Assembly (NCBI RefSeq): GCF_002911665.1
Contig: NZ_MTBP01000005.1
Location: forward strand, 248,001-312,000
Direction of reading: 5' to 3'
Source: Actinomadura rubteroloni
Lineage (GTDB): Bacteria > Actinomycetota > Actinomycetes > Streptosporangiales > Streptosporangiaceae
Length of the DNA stretch: 64,000 nucleotides
Each line of letters begins with the position of its first letter. Within the stretch, counting starts at the first letter, position 1. The notes beneath the pieces are model-generated. The model worked only from the letters and a program-made list of their open reading frames with translations. It ran no database searches and was not told the origin of the DNA. This document shows, piece after piece, positions 53,195 through 61,760 of the stretch. The position numbers were made by a program, and so were the translations under genes.

Positions 53195-55188
53195 CCGCGG
53201 CGGCGCGGGACGGCGATCCGGTGTGGGCGCGGCCCGCGCTGGGGGTGCTGCTGGCGGCCACGGCGGCGCTGTACCTGTGGGGCCTGGGCGCGTCGGGCTG
53301 GGCGAACGCGTTCTACGCGGCGGCGGCGCAGGCCGGGTCCGAGAGCTGGTCGGCGTTCTTCTTCGGGGCGTCGGACGCGGCGGGCGCGATCACCGTGGAC
53401 AAGACGCCGGGCGCGCTGTGGCCGATGGCGCTGTCGGCGCGGCTGTTCGGGGTGAACTCCTGGAGCCTGCTGGTCCCGCAGGCGCTGATGGGGGTGGGGA
53501 CGGTCGCGCTGCTGCACGCGGCGGTGCGGCGGTCGCTGGGCCGGACGCCGGGCAGCGTGGTCCCGGCGCTGCTGGCGGGCGCCGCGCTGGCGGTGACGCC
53601 GGTCGCGGCGCTGATGTTCCGGTTCGACAATCCCGACGCGCTGCTGGTGCTGCTGCTGACGGCGGCGGCGTACGCGCTGCTGCGGGCGCGGGAGGACGCG
53701 CGGGCGCGGTGGGTGGTGGTGTGCGGCGCGCTGGTCGGGGCGGGGTTCCTGGCGAAGATGCTGCAGGCGTTCCTGGTGGTGCCGGTGTTCGCCGCGGTGT
53801 ACCTGGCGGTGGCGCCGGGCGGGCTGCGGGGCCGGGTCGTGCGGCTGCTGGCGGGCGGTGCGGCGCTGGTGGCCGCGGCGGGCTGGTGGGTGGCGGCGGT
53901 CGCGCTGGTCCCGGCGGGGTCGCGTCCCTACATCGGCGGGTCGCAGCACGACAGCGTGCTGGAGCTGGCGCTCGGCTACAACGGGCTGGGGCGGCTGAAC
54001 GGCGCGGAGACCGGCGGCCTCGGCAACCTGGACGGGGACGCGGGCTGGGCGCGGATGTTCGGCCCGGTGATCGGCGGCCAGGTCGCGTGGCTGCTCCCGG
54101 CGGCGCTGCTGCTGCTCGCGGCGGGGCTGTGGGCGGTGCGGCGGGCGCCGCGCACGGACGCCCTGCGGGCGGCCTTCCTGGTGTGGGGCGGGTGGCTGCT
54201 GGTCACCGGCGCGGTGTTCAGCTTCATGCGGGGGATCTTCCACGAGTACTACACGGTGGCGCTGGCCCCGCCGATCGCGGCGCTGACGGGGCTGGGCGCG
54301 GCGGTGCTGTGGGAGCGGCGCCGCTCCCCGGCGGCGGCGGGCGTGCTGGCGGTCGCGGTGGCGGGGACGGCGGTGTGGTCGTTCGTGCTGCTGGGACGGT
54401 CGCCGGGGTGGCTGCCGTGGCTGCGTCCGCTCGTCCTCGCGGCGGGCCTGTGCGCGGCGGCGGCCCTCGCGGCGCTGCATCTGCTGCCGCGCCGCGCGGT
54501 CGCGGCGGCGTCGTTCGCGGCGGTCGCTGCGTGCCTGGCGGGCCCCTCGGCGTACGCGGTGGAGACGGCGGGGACGCCGCACACCGGGTCGATCGTGACG
54601 GCGGGTCCGGCGGTGGCGCGCGACGGCCCGGGGCGGCGCTCGGGCCGTCCGCCCGGCGGGATGCGCGGCGCACCGCCCGGGCTGCCGCGCAACCGCCCCG
54701 GCACCGGCTTCCCCGGCGCCCCGGGCAGCGGCCGCGGCCCGGCGGACGGCGTGGCGGGCGGCCAGCGCGGCGGCGCGGCCGGTGGGCCGGGCGATGGCAT
54801 GGGCGGCGGGATGGGCGGGCTGCTGGGCGCGGCGACGCCGGACGCGCAGGTGACGGCGCTGCTGCGGGCGGACGCGTCGTCGTACACGTGGGCGGCGGCG
54901 GCCGTGGGCTCCAACAGTGCGGCGGGGCTGCAGTTGGCGAGCGGCCGTCCGGTGATGGCGGTCGGCGGGTTCAACGGGACGGACCCGGCGCCGACGCTGG
55001 CGGAGTTCCAGCGGCTGGTCGCCCAGAGGAAGGTCCGCTATTTCGTCGGCGGCGCGATGCCGGGAGCGCGCGGCGGGTCGGGCGGCAGTGACGCGGCGGA
55101 GCGGATCGCGCGGTGGGTGGCGGCGTCGTTCCCGTCGCGGACGGTGGCGGGCACGACCCTGTACGACCTGACGGCCGGCCGGGTGTGA
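53191..55188 (+). CDS. ArnT/YkcA-B-like polytopic glycosyltransferase 2
   Basis: 665 residues, paralogous to the previous gene along the whole length: AAGAITVDKTPGALWPMALS (D-K-T-P in place of D-K-P-P), RFDNPDALLVLLL, a similar helix layout, a Gly-rich linker (~475-545) and the same C-terminal domain (VMAVGGFNGTDPAPTLAEFQ). The altered DKPP motif suggests a different donor or acceptor. Last gene of the probable operon that starts at 49965. Confidence 0.86.
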   Translation: MTAAARDGDPVWARPALGVLLAATAALYLWGLGASGWANAFYAAAAQAGSESWSAFFFGASDAAGAITVDKTPGALWPMALSARLFGVNSWSLLVPQALMGVGTVALLHAAVRRSLGRTPGSVVPALLAGAALAVTPVAALMFRFDNPDALLVLLLTAAAYALLRAREDARARWVVVCGALVGAGFLAKMLQAFLVVPVFAAVYLAVAPGGLRGRVVRLLAGGAALVAAAGWWVAAVALVPAGSRPYIGGSQHDSVLELALGYNGLGRLNGAETGGLGNLDGDAGWARMFGPVIGGQVAWLLPAALLLLAAGLWAVRRAPRTDALRAAFLVWGGWLLVTGAVFSFMRGIFHEYYTVALAPPIAALTGLGAAVLWERRRSPAAAGVLAVAVAGTAVWSFVLLGRSPGWLPWLRPLVLAAGLCAAAALAALHLLPRRAVAAASFAAVAACLAGPSAYAVETAGTPHTGSIVTAGPAVARDGPGRRSGRPPGGMRGAPPGLPRNRPGTGFPGAPGSGRGPADGVAGGQRGGAAGGPGDGMGGGMGGLLGAATPDAQVTALLRADASSYTWAAAAVGSNSAAGLQLASGRPVMAVGGFNGTDPAPTLAEFQRLVAQRKVRYFVGGAMPGARGGSGGSDAAERIARWVAASFPSRTVAGTTLYDLTAGRV

Positions 55189-55263
55189 CGGGTGGTGTGA
55201 GGGTGGCGGCGCGGGGCATCTGGCAGGGGGAGCCCGGCGCCGCCGGGCGGGGAGGAGCACACG

Positions 55264-55563
55264 ATGGCGGAGGTGCTGGGCGACGCGGCGATCGCGGCGC
55301 GGCTGACGGAGCTGGCGGGGTGGGAGCGGACGGACGGCCGGATCCACCGGTCGGTGACGGCGCCGTCGTTCCTGACGGGCATCGAGGTGGTGAACGAGGT
55401 GGCGCGGGCGGCGGAGACGGCCGACCACCATCCCGACATCGACATCCGGTGGCGGACGGTGACGTTCTCGCTCACGACGCACAGCGCGGGCGGCCTGACG
55501 GCCAAGGACTTCGCGCTGGCGGAGTCGATCGACCGCATCGCCGCCCAGCACGACGCGACCTGA
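55264..55563 (+). CDS. 4a-hydroxytetrahydrobiopterin dehydratase
   Basis: 99 residues. The PCD/DCoH signature is intact: TADHHPDIDIRWRTVTFSL, then THSAGGLTAKDFALA, giving the His-His pair, Trp and later His of the active site. It dehydrates 4a-hydroxypterins after pterin-dependent hydroxylation, or supports folate metabolism. ATG preceded by GGGAGGAGC. It is not obviously related to its neighbours. Confidence 0.88.
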   Translation: MAEVLGDAAIAARLTELAGWERTDGRIHRSVTAPSFLTGIEVVNEVARAAETADHHPDIDIRWRTVTFSLTTHSAGGLTAKDFALAESIDRIAAQHDAT

Positions 55564-55615
55564 CCCCGCCCGGGAAAGGCGTCCGACCCGCTTGCCGGAC
55601 GTCTCACCAGAAGCC

Positions 55616-55697
55616 CGCCGTCAGGCCGGGCCGACGCCGGGCCGAACGCGCCGCGTGCGGCGCCGCGCGACCGGACCGCGCGCCCGGCCTGACGGCG
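55616..55697 (+). terminator. 16-bp inverted repeat after PCD gene
   Basis: CGCCGTCAGGCCGGGC (55616-55631) pairs perfectly with 55682-55697 across a 50-base GC-rich loop. A smaller CGTCCG / CGGACG hairpin (55580-55601) precedes it. Together they probably end transcription of the dehydratase gene. Confidence 0.5.
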
Positions 55698-55800
55698 CGG
55701 CGGCGGCGCGTTCCGCACGCCGCTCGCGGCCAGCGGCTCGGCGGGCTCGGCGGGCTCGGCGCGCCCCGTCGCCGGGCGGGGCCGTGCGACCGGGCTCGAC

Positions 55801-55954
55801 GCGCGCCCTCCGACGCGCGCCCTCCGACGCGCGCCCTCCGACGCGCGCCCTCCGACGCGCGCCCTCCGACGCGCGCCCTCCGACGCGCGCCCTCCGACGC
55901 GCGCCCTCCGACGCGCGCCCTCCGACGCGCGCCCTCCGACGCGCGCCCTCCGAC
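55801..55954. repeat. Eleven perfect tandem copies of a 14-bp unit
   Basis: GCGCGCCCTCCGAC is repeated 11 times without a mismatch between 55801 and 55954, in the 470-bp gap between the PCD gene and the convergent SDR. Perfect identity implies recent expansion, so copy number probably varies between strains. It is open in several frames but shows no start signals and is considered non-coding. Confidence 0.92.
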
Positions 55955-56033
55955 GCGCGCGGCAGGGTGCGCGGCGGCGGCCCGCTGACGGGAGCGATCC
56001 AAGGGTTCTGAGGGCGGGTCAGTGGGCGGCGGG

Positions 56034-56816
56034 TCAGTGGGCGGAGAAGCCGCCGTCCACGAAGATGGCCTGGCCGGTGACGGCGGACGCGGCGGGGCCG
56101 GCGAGGAACACGGCGGCGCCGGCGAAGTCGGCGGGGACGCCGTTGCGTCCGGTGAGGGTGCGGGCGGCGAGCGCGGCGACGCGGCCGGGGTCGGCGGACA
56201 GGTGCGCGTTCAGCGGCGTGGCGACGAACCCGGGGACGAGCGCGTTGCTGGTGACGCCGTGCGGCGACCAGGCCTCGGCCTCGGAGCGGGCGAGCGCGGT
56301 GACGCCGCCTTTGGACGCGCCGTAGGCGCCGCTGTCGGCGAACGCGCGGAACGCCTGCTGGGACGACAGGTGCAGGATGCGCCCGTAGCCGCGCCGGGCC
56401 ATGCGGGGCGCGAAGTGGCGGCCGAGCAGGAACGGGGCGGTGAGGTTGACGGCGAGGGTGGTGTCCCAGACGTCGTCGCCGAGGTCGCCGAGCGGGGGCC
56501 GCAGGTTGACGGCGGCGCTGTGGACGAGGATGTCGGGGTCCCCGAACGGGACGGCGGCGTCGGCGGCGGCGCGGCGCACCTGGGCGCGGTCGGCGAGGTC
56601 GGCGACGACGTAGTCGGCGTCGTGCCCGGCGGCGCGCAGTTCCCCGGCGGTGTCGCGCAGCGCGGTCTCCCCGCGGGCGAGCAGGACGACGCGGGCCCCG
56701 GCGGCGGCGAGCGCGGTGGCGATGGCGCGGCCGATGCCGGAGCTGCCGCCGGTGACGAGCGCGACGCGTCCGTGCAGGCCGAACAGCCCGGTGAGGTAGG
56801 CGGCGGGTGTGGTCAT
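56034..56816 (-). CDS. SDR-family oxidoreductase (gluconate 5-dehydrogenase-like)
   Basis: 260 residues. VALVTGGSSGIGRAIATALA (~18-37), LVHSAAVNLRPPLGD in the NNAG region, active-site Ser in LHLSSQQAFR and YGASKGG with Tyr and Lys, and C-terminal VTGQAIFVDGGFSAH. The stop lies inside a 15-bp direct duplication (two GGGTCAGTGGGCGG units at 56016-56044), suggesting a small slippage at the gene end. Divergent from the PLP enzyme at 56864 with a 47-bp gap. Confidence 0.85.
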   Translation of the reverse strand: MTTPAAYLTGLFGLHGRVALVTGGSSGIGRAIATALAAAGARVVLLARGETALRDTAGELRAAGHDADYVVADLADRAQVRRAAADAAVPFGDPDILVHSAAVNLRPPLGDLGDDVWDTTLAVNLTAPFLLGRHFAPRMARRGYGRILHLSSQQAFRAFADSGAYGASKGGVTALARSEAEAWSPHGVTSNALVPGFVATPLNAHLSADPGRVAALAARTLTGRNGVPADFAGAAVFLAGPAASAVTGQAIFVDGGFSAH

Positions 56817-56863
56817 GCGGGCACCCTATGGGCGGGCGGGGCGGCGTCGTCCATCATCGGGGT

Positions 56864-57922
56864 ATGGACATCGCGGGCGGGTCGCTGTCGGTGCAGGAGG
56901 CGCGCGGGGAGTTCGCGCCGCGCGTGGCGTATCTGAACACCGCGTCGTACGGGCTGCCGCCGCGTGCGGCGCACGAGGCGATGCTGGCGGCCGAGCGGGA
57001 CCGCGCGGCGGGCCTGATGTCGCCGGCCGGGGTGGAGGCGACGGTGCCGGTGGCGCGGGCGGCGTTCGCGCGGCTGGTGGGGGTGCCGGCGGAGCGGGTG
57101 GCGGTGGGCCCGCAGGCGTCGTACTTCGTGGGGCTGGTCGCGGCGTCGCTGCCGGCCGGGGCGCGGGTGGTGGTGGCCGACGGCGACTTCGCGTCGCTGG
57201 TGCACCCGTTCCTGGCGCGCGAGGGGCTGCGGGTGCGGTCGGTGCCGCTGGAGCGGGTCGCGGACGCGGCGTCGGACGGCGCGGACCTGGTCGCGGTGTC
57301 GGTGGTGCAGTCGGCGGACGGGCGGATCGCGCCGCTGGCGCAGGTGTCGGCGGCGGCGCGGTCGGCGGGCGCGCGGGTGCTGCTGGACGCGACGCAGGCG
57401 TGCGGGTGGCTGCCGGTGGACGCCGCGGCGGCCGACTTCGTGGTGTGCGGCGGCTACAAGTGGCTGATGGGGCCGCGCGGGACGGCGTTCTTCACGGTGG
57501 CGCCGGACGCGCTGGCGGGCGTGTGGCCGGTCGCGGCGGGCTGGTTCGCCTCCGAGGACCCGTGGGCGTCGCTGTACGCGGGGGAGCTGCGGCTGGCGCC
57601 GGACGCGCGGCGGCTGGACCTGTCCCCGGCGTGGCCGTCGTGGGCGGGGCAGGCGGCGGCGCTGGAGCTGCTGGAGCGGGTCGGCGCGGACGCGGTGCTG
57701 CGCCACGACGTGGGGCTGGCGAACCGGTTCCGGGCGGGTCTGGGCCTGCCGCCGGACGCGTCGGCGATCGTGTCGCTGCGCGTCCCGGACGGGACGGCGG
57801 CGCGCCTGGCCGAGCACGGCGTGGTTGTGGCCGAGCGGGCGGGCCGGCTGCGCGCGTCGTTCCACCTGAGCACGTCCGAGGACGACGTGGACCGCGCCCT
57901 GTCCCTGCTCACCGGCACCTGA
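56864..57922 (+). CDS. Class V aminotransferase-family PLP enzyme
   Basis: 352 residues from ATG 56864. YLNTASYGLPPRAAHEAM is the family start; the PLP Lys is in FVVCGGYKWLMGPRGTAFF (~203), preceded by the Asp-containing LLDATQACGWLPVDAAA block. It resembles the cysteine desulfurase/isopenicillin-epimerase-like subgroup but lacks a recognisable catalytic Cys loop, so the reaction is uncertain. Gap 57923-58211 follows and contains the operator-like palindromes noted separately. Confidence 0.85.
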   Translation: MDIAGGSLSVQEARGEFAPRVAYLNTASYGLPPRAAHEAMLAAERDRAAGLMSPAGVEATVPVARAAFARLVGVPAERVAVGPQASYFVGLVAASLPAGARVVVADGDFASLVHPFLAREGLRVRSVPLERVADAASDGADLVAVSVVQSADGRIAPLAQVSAAARSAGARVLLDATQACGWLPVDAAAADFVVCGGYKWLMGPRGTAFFTVAPDALAGVWPVAAGWFASEDPWASLYAGELRLAPDARRLDLSPAWPSWAGQAAALELLERVGADAVLRHDVGLANRFRAGLGLPPDASAIVSLRVPDGTAARLAEHGVVVAERAGRLRASFHLSTSEDDVDRALSLLTGT

Positions 57923-58079
57923 GACCGCCGCCCGCGCGGGGCGCGCATCCGGTGGGACGAAACGGGCGTCGGGAGGCTCCCGGACGGGAAGGAAAAGGAA
58001 GTCCGGACGGCCCCGCTAAGCGGGGTGATGGTCTGGATTGTCCCGAAACGTGGCTTGTTGTTGAGGATGTCGGCGCGAT

Positions 58080-58140
58080 GTTGTCACGGGAGTGACAACG
58101 TTCGGCGTGCAGCACGTACACAATGTGAGTGTTGCGCAAC
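58080..58140 (+). promoter_or_regulatory. Palindromes upstream of the PucR/CdaR-like gene
   Basis: GTTGTCAC-GGGA-GTGACAAC (58080-58099, perfect 8-bp arms) and GTTGCGCAAC (58131-58140, perfect 10-bp palindrome) lie 113 and 72 bases before the chosen start at 58212. They support the region being a promoter rather than coding sequence. Confidence 0.5.
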
Positions 58141-58211
58141 GCACAAGATACCTACCGTCGGAGACCCGGTTCCGGGCGGCGGCCCGGCTGCTGTCCGGGT
58201 GGAGGTGTGCG

Positions 58212-59477
58212 GTGACGTTGGTGTACGACGGGGCTCCGGTGGACGGGGCGCGCGAGGGCGCGGCGGCGCAGCCGTGGCGTGCGGTGCCGGTGGCGGAGGC
58301 GGCGTGGATGCGGGGGCATCTGCCGGCCGTGCAGGAGCTGATGGTGGCGGGCGTGCTGCGGGAGGTGCCCGAGTACGCGCGTCCGGGCGATCCGGTGTAC
58401 CGGCAGGTGGTGGAGGCCGCGGTGGTCTTCGCGATGGAGCACCTGGTGCGGCTGATCGAGGACCCGGACGTGTCGTGGAAGGACGTGTACCAGGTCTACT
58501 TCGACGTCGGCTACGGGGAGGCGGTGGAGGGCCGCAGCCTGGAGCACCTGCAGAACGCGATGCGGATCGCGTCGCGGACGGCGTGGCGGTACCTGGCGGC
58601 GGAGTACCAGCGGCTGGGGCGCCCGCTGTCGCTGCTGAGCGTGATGGCGGAGGCGAACTTCGCGTACCTGGACGAGTTGTCGTCGGCGGCGGCGGCCGGG
58701 TACCGGCGGGCGCGGGAGAAGGCGGCGGGCGAGCGCGAGCAGCGCCGGCACCGGCTGCTGGGGCTGCTGCTGTCGGAGTCGCCGGTGCCCGAGGGCGTGG
58801 TGGCCGAGCAGGCGGCGATGGCGGGCTGGCCGCTGCCGCAGCGGCTGGCGGTGATCGTGCTGCGCCCGCGTCCGGGCAGCGGCGGGGAGGGCCCGTCGGG
58901 GCTGCCGCCGCAGGTGCTGGCGGGCCTGGACGGGGGCCGTCCCTGCCTGGTGATGCCCGACCCGGACGGCCCGGGCCAGTCCGAGCGGCTGACCGGCATG
59001 CTGGCGGGCTGGTCGGGCGCGGTGGGCCCGGCGGTGCCGCCGGGCGAGGCGCGGGTGTCGCTGCACTGGGCGCGGCGGGCACTGGAGCTCCCGGCCGACC
59101 CCTGCGCCGGCGCCGACGACGCGCAGCGCGTCGGCCTGGTCCGCGCGGAGGAGCGGGTCGCGGACCTGCTGCTGGAGGCGGGCGGCCGGCTGACCGAGAT
59201 CGTCGCGGCGCGCCGCCTGGAGCCGCTGACGCGGACCCGGTCCCGGCACGGCGTGCGGCTGGCGGTGACGCTGCTGGAGTGCCTGAAGAACGGGTTCAAC
59301 GCGACGGGCGCGGCGGCGGCGCTGCACGTGCACCCGCAGACCGTCCGGTACCGCCTGGGGCAGTTGCACGACCTGCTGGGCTTCGACATCGAGGACCCGG
59401 AGATCCGCCTGGAGCTGATGCTGCTGCTGCAGGTGTGGATCCGGCGGGAGGGCGAGCTGCCCGAGCAGCCCGCCTAG
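58212..59477 (+). CDS. PucR/CdaR-type helix-turn-helix regulator
   Basis: 421 residues from GTG 58212, preceded by GGAGG at 6 bases; a GTG at 58092 in the same frame would add 40 residues that overlap palindromes and was rejected. The C-terminus has the PucR-type HTH (ALHVHPQTVRYRLGQLHDLL, then LRLELMLLLQVWIRREGEL). The middle is a GGDEF-like/CdaR domain and the N-terminus a helical sensor (VYRQVVEAAVVFAMEHLVRL). Stand-alone, target unknown; may act on its own palindromic upstream region. Confidence 0.82.
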   Translation: MTLVYDGAPVDGAREGAAAQPWRAVPVAEAAWMRGHLPAVQELMVAGVLREVPEYARPGDPVYRQVVEAAVVFAMEHLVRLIEDPDVSWKDVYQVYFDVGYGEAVEGRSLEHLQNAMRIASRTAWRYLAAEYQRLGRPLSLLSVMAEANFAYLDELSSAAAAGYRRAREKAAGEREQRRHRLLGLLLSESPVPEGVVAEQAAMAGWPLPQRLAVIVLRPRPGSGGEGPSGLPPQVLAGLDGGRPCLVMPDPDGPGQSERLTGMLAGWSGAVGPAVPPGEARVSLHWARRALELPADPCAGADDAQRVGLVRAEERVADLLLEAGGRLTEIVAARRLEPLTRTRSRHGVRLAVTLLECLKNGFNATGAAAALHVHPQTVRYRLGQLHDLLGFDIEDPEIRLELMLLLQVWIRREGELPEQPA

Positions 59478-59485
59478 CGCGGCGT

Positions 59486-59512
59486 CGAGAGGGCGTTGAG
59501 AGGGTTCTGAGA
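59486..59512 (+). promoter_or_regulatory. CGAGA-TGAGA-TGAGA direct repeats, 11-bp spacing
   Basis: CGAGA (59486-59490), TGAGA (59497-59501) and TGAGA (59508-59512) at exactly 11-bp spacing, 25 bases before the DUF2231 gene start. Same unit and spacing as upstream of the response regulator (47651). The short distance to the ATG implies a leaderless or nearly leaderless transcript. Confidence 0.68.
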
Positions 59513-59537
59513 GGCCGGTGGCGTTGGATGGGCGTCC

Positions 59538-60191
59538 ATGAGCGATGACGTCCCGGCCTCCGCGCCGTCCCCCGGTCCCTCCTCCCCGCCCGCGCCGGGC
59601 CCGGCTCCGGGCGGCGGCCCGCGCCGTGCGCTTTCGGGCGGCGTCCTGAACGCGCCGCTGGTGCTGCTGGCGGCGGCCGTCGTGCTGGCCGCGGGGCTGG
59701 CGCCGGTGGAGCCCGGGGAGGCGTTCGGGCTTCCGGCGCATCCGCTGCTGGTCCACGTCCCGGTGGTGCTGGTGCCGCTGCTGTCGGCCGCGGTCGCGGC
59801 GCTGGCGGCGCGTCCGGCGTGGCGGCTCCGGTTCGGGGTCGCGGCGGGCGGGGCGCTGGTGGCGGTGATGGCGGCGACGATGCTCGCGGCGGGCGCGGGC
59901 GAGGCGCTGCGCGACGCGCGCGCCGGGGGCGGCCCGGTGCCGGCGGCGGTGGCCGAGCACGGGGAGCTGGGCGGGCAGCTCCGCGTGCTGGTGGTGGCGC
60001 TGACGGTGGTCTTCCTGGCGGTCCTGGTCCTGGACGCGCGCCGCGCCCGCGTCCCCGAGCCGGGCCGCGCGGCGGTGCTGGCGGGACGGGCCGCCGCGGC
60101 GCTCGTGGTGGTCCTGGCGGTGCTGGCGCTGGTGTGGGTGGTGCGGGCGGGCCACGCCGGCGCCGAGCTGACCTGGGGCCACGCCGACTGA
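59538..60191 (+). CDS. DUF2231-like membrane protein
   Basis: 217 residues. A Pro/Ser/Gly-rich cytoplasmic N-terminus (~1-32) is followed by four hydrophobic segments; LPAHPLLVHVPVVLVPLLSA is the characteristic DUF2231 block (conserved His in helix 2), and the end AGHAGAELTWGHAD carries another typical His/Gly turn. Such proteins are thought to bind heme or act in redox membrane complexes, without clear proof. It may belong to the TGAGA-box regulon. Confidence 0.82.
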   Translation: MSDDVPASAPSPGPSSPPAPGPAPGGGPRRALSGGVLNAPLVLLAAAVVLAAGLAPVEPGEAFGLPAHPLLVHVPVVLVPLLSAAVAALAARPAWRLRFGVAAGGALVAVMAATMLAAGAGEALRDARAGGGPVPAAVAEHGELGGQLRVLVVALTVVFLAVLVLDARRARVPEPGRAAVLAGRAAAALVVVLAVLALVWVVRAGHAGAELTWGHAD

Positions 60192-60374
60192 CCCCGCCGC
60201 CCTCCTGCGGCTCTCCCGGTCCGCGCCGCCCGGCGCGGCGCCTGCACGACCGCGCGGCTGCCGTCGCGTGTCCCCCGTCCGCGCCCGCCCTCGACGACCG
60301 CGCACGATCGCGCGCGGTTGCCGTGGCGCGTCCCCGGTCCGCCCCCGCCTTTGGCGGCCGGGCAGCCGGTCCCG

Positions 60375-60411
60375 CCCGCACGAACGCCCGGACGCCGGGC
60401 GTTCGTGCGGG
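60375..60411. terminator. 17-bp perfect hairpin between convergent genes
   Basis: CCCGCACGAACGCCCGG (60375-60391), loop ACG, then its exact complement 60395-60411. It lies between the DUF2231 gene and the convergent KASIII and would terminate either. The surrounding gap 60192-60477 also contains an imperfect ~48-bp direct duplication (about 60250-60297 and 60309-60357). Confidence 0.8.
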
Positions 60412-60477
60412 GCCGGGCCGCGTGGGCGGTGTGGGCGTTTCCGCGGGCGTCGGCGGCGGGTGCGTGGGACGGTGGGG

Positions 60478-61539
60478 TCAGGCGGGCCAGCGGAGGAGGA
60501 CGTGGCCCCAGGTGAGGCCGGCGCCGAAGCCGGCGAGCAGGACGAGGGCGTCGGGGGGCGGGGTGCGGGTGCGCAGGGCGTGGTGGAGGGCGTAGGGGAG
60601 GCTGGCGGCGCCGATGTTGCCGACGTCGTGGCCGGCGACGGCGATCTGGGCGGGGTCCAGGCCGGCGGCGGGGCCGAGGGTGGCGGTGAGGCGGGGGTTG
60701 GGCTGGTGGGGGACGACGAGGGCGAGGTCGGCGGGTTTGACGCCGGCGTCGTCGAGGGCGGCGGTGACCAGGCGGGGGAACGTTCCGGTGATGAAGTCGC
60801 GGACGGCGCGGCCGTCCATGTGGATGGTGTGGCCGCGGGCGGTGAGGGTGGCGGGGCTGGCGGGGGAGCGGCTGCCGCCGGCGGGGATGAGGACGTCGTC
60901 GGCGCGGGTGCCGTCGGAGCCGAGGGCCAGGGACACGATGCCGGCGGGGGGCGCGGCGGGGCCGAGGACGGCGGCGGCGGCGCCGTCGCCGAACAGGGCG
61001 GCGGTGGCGCGGTCGGTGGGGTCCAGGAAGCGGGAGTAGACCTCGACGCCGATGACCAGGGCGCGGGGCGGGGCGCCGCGCTGGGTGGCGAGCCAGCCGA
61101 CGGCGGCCTGGACGCCGAACACGAACCCGGTGCAGGCGGCGGCGACGTCGAACGCGGCGGCGCGGCGGGCGCCCAGCAGGGCCTGGACGCGGCAGGCGGT
61201 GGCGGGGCCGAGTTCGTCGGGGGTGGAGGTGCCGACGACGATGAGGCCGATGTCGGCGGGGGTGAGGCCGGCGTCGGCGAGGGCGCGGCGGGCGGCGTGG
61301 GCGGCCAGGTCGGAGGCGGCCTGGCCGGGGGCGGCGACGTGGCGGGCGGCGATGGCGGTGCGGTCGGCGATCCAGCGGGGGTCCAGGCCGAGGTCGCGCG
61401 ACAGTTCCTCGCTGGTGACGCGCCGGTCGGGCAGGTAGGCGCCGGTGCCGAGGACGGCGACGGGGTGGCGGGCGGCGGGCGCGGGGCCGGACGCGGGGCC
61501 GGGCGGTCCGGCCGGTGGTCGGGGCGGTGCAGGTGTCAC
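60478..61539 (-). CDS. 3-oxoacyl-ACP synthase III (KASIII/FabH-like)
   Basis: 353 residues from GTG 61539, with a Pro/Gly-rich ~25-residue extension before VAVLGTGAYLPDRRVTSEEL. Cys-His-Asn triad intact: AAACTGFVFG (~140), VPHQPNPRLT (~275), and VGNIGAASLPYAL (~305). KASIII enzymes condense an acyl-CoA starter with malonyl-ACP. Divergent from the acyltransferase at 61761, so it probably primes the pathway with a non-acetate or short starter. Likely part of a biosynthetic cluster rather than primary FAS. Confidence 0.87.
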   Translation of the reverse strand: MTPAPPRPPAGPPGPASGPAPAARHPVAVLGTGAYLPDRRVTSEELSRDLGLDPRWIADRTAIAARHVAAPGQAASDLAAHAARRALADAGLTPADIGLIVVGTSTPDELGPATACRVQALLGARRAAAFDVAAACTGFVFGVQAAVGWLATQRGAPPRALVIGVEVYSRFLDPTDRATAALFGDGAAAAVLGPAAPPAGIVSLALGSDGTRADDVLIPAGGSRSPASPATLTARGHTIHMDGRAVRDFITGTFPRLVTAALDDAGVKPADLALVVPHQPNPRLTATLGPAAGLDPAQIAVAGHDVGNIGAASLPYALHHALRTRTPPPDALVLLAGFGAGLTWGHVLLRWPA

Positions 61540-61649
61540 GGGCGTTCCCCTCGGTCCGGTCCGGGCTCCGGTGCGGTGACCGGGAGCGTCGTTGGCCGTC
61601 GTTCCGGCCGGAGGCGGGCCGGGCGGCGGCCGGGGTGGTTGTCAGGCCG

Positions 61650-61736
61650 ACCCCTGGAAGGAATAATCCCAGTTTGTAACTTTTGTTCTATATCTGTTGG
61701 CGCGCTGTCGCTTATCCACGAAGACTAGTGAGTCTT
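61650..61736. promoter_or_regulatory. AT-rich divergent promoter region with AAGACT-N4-AGTCTT palindrome
   Basis: Between the KASIII and the acyltransferase, composition drops sharply around 61660-61740 (CCAGTTTGTAACTTTTGTTC). AAGACT-AGTG-AGTCTT (61721-61736) is a perfect inverted repeat 25 bases before the acyltransferase GTG. It is probably the shared promoter and an operator for a cluster regulator not in this window. Confidence 0.5.
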
Positions 61737-61760
61737 ACCCAGAGGTAAGGAGACCCGCCC

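Noticed and set aside
51286-55188. 1300-residue frame spanning both polytopic transferases
   Set aside because: The first half is the wrong frame of transferase 1; only the part from 53191 is real.
55592-56011. Open frames across the 14-bp tandem repeat (ALRRAPSDARPPTR-type)
   Set aside because: Three frames and both strands are open because the 14-bp unit has no stops; no start signal or domain.
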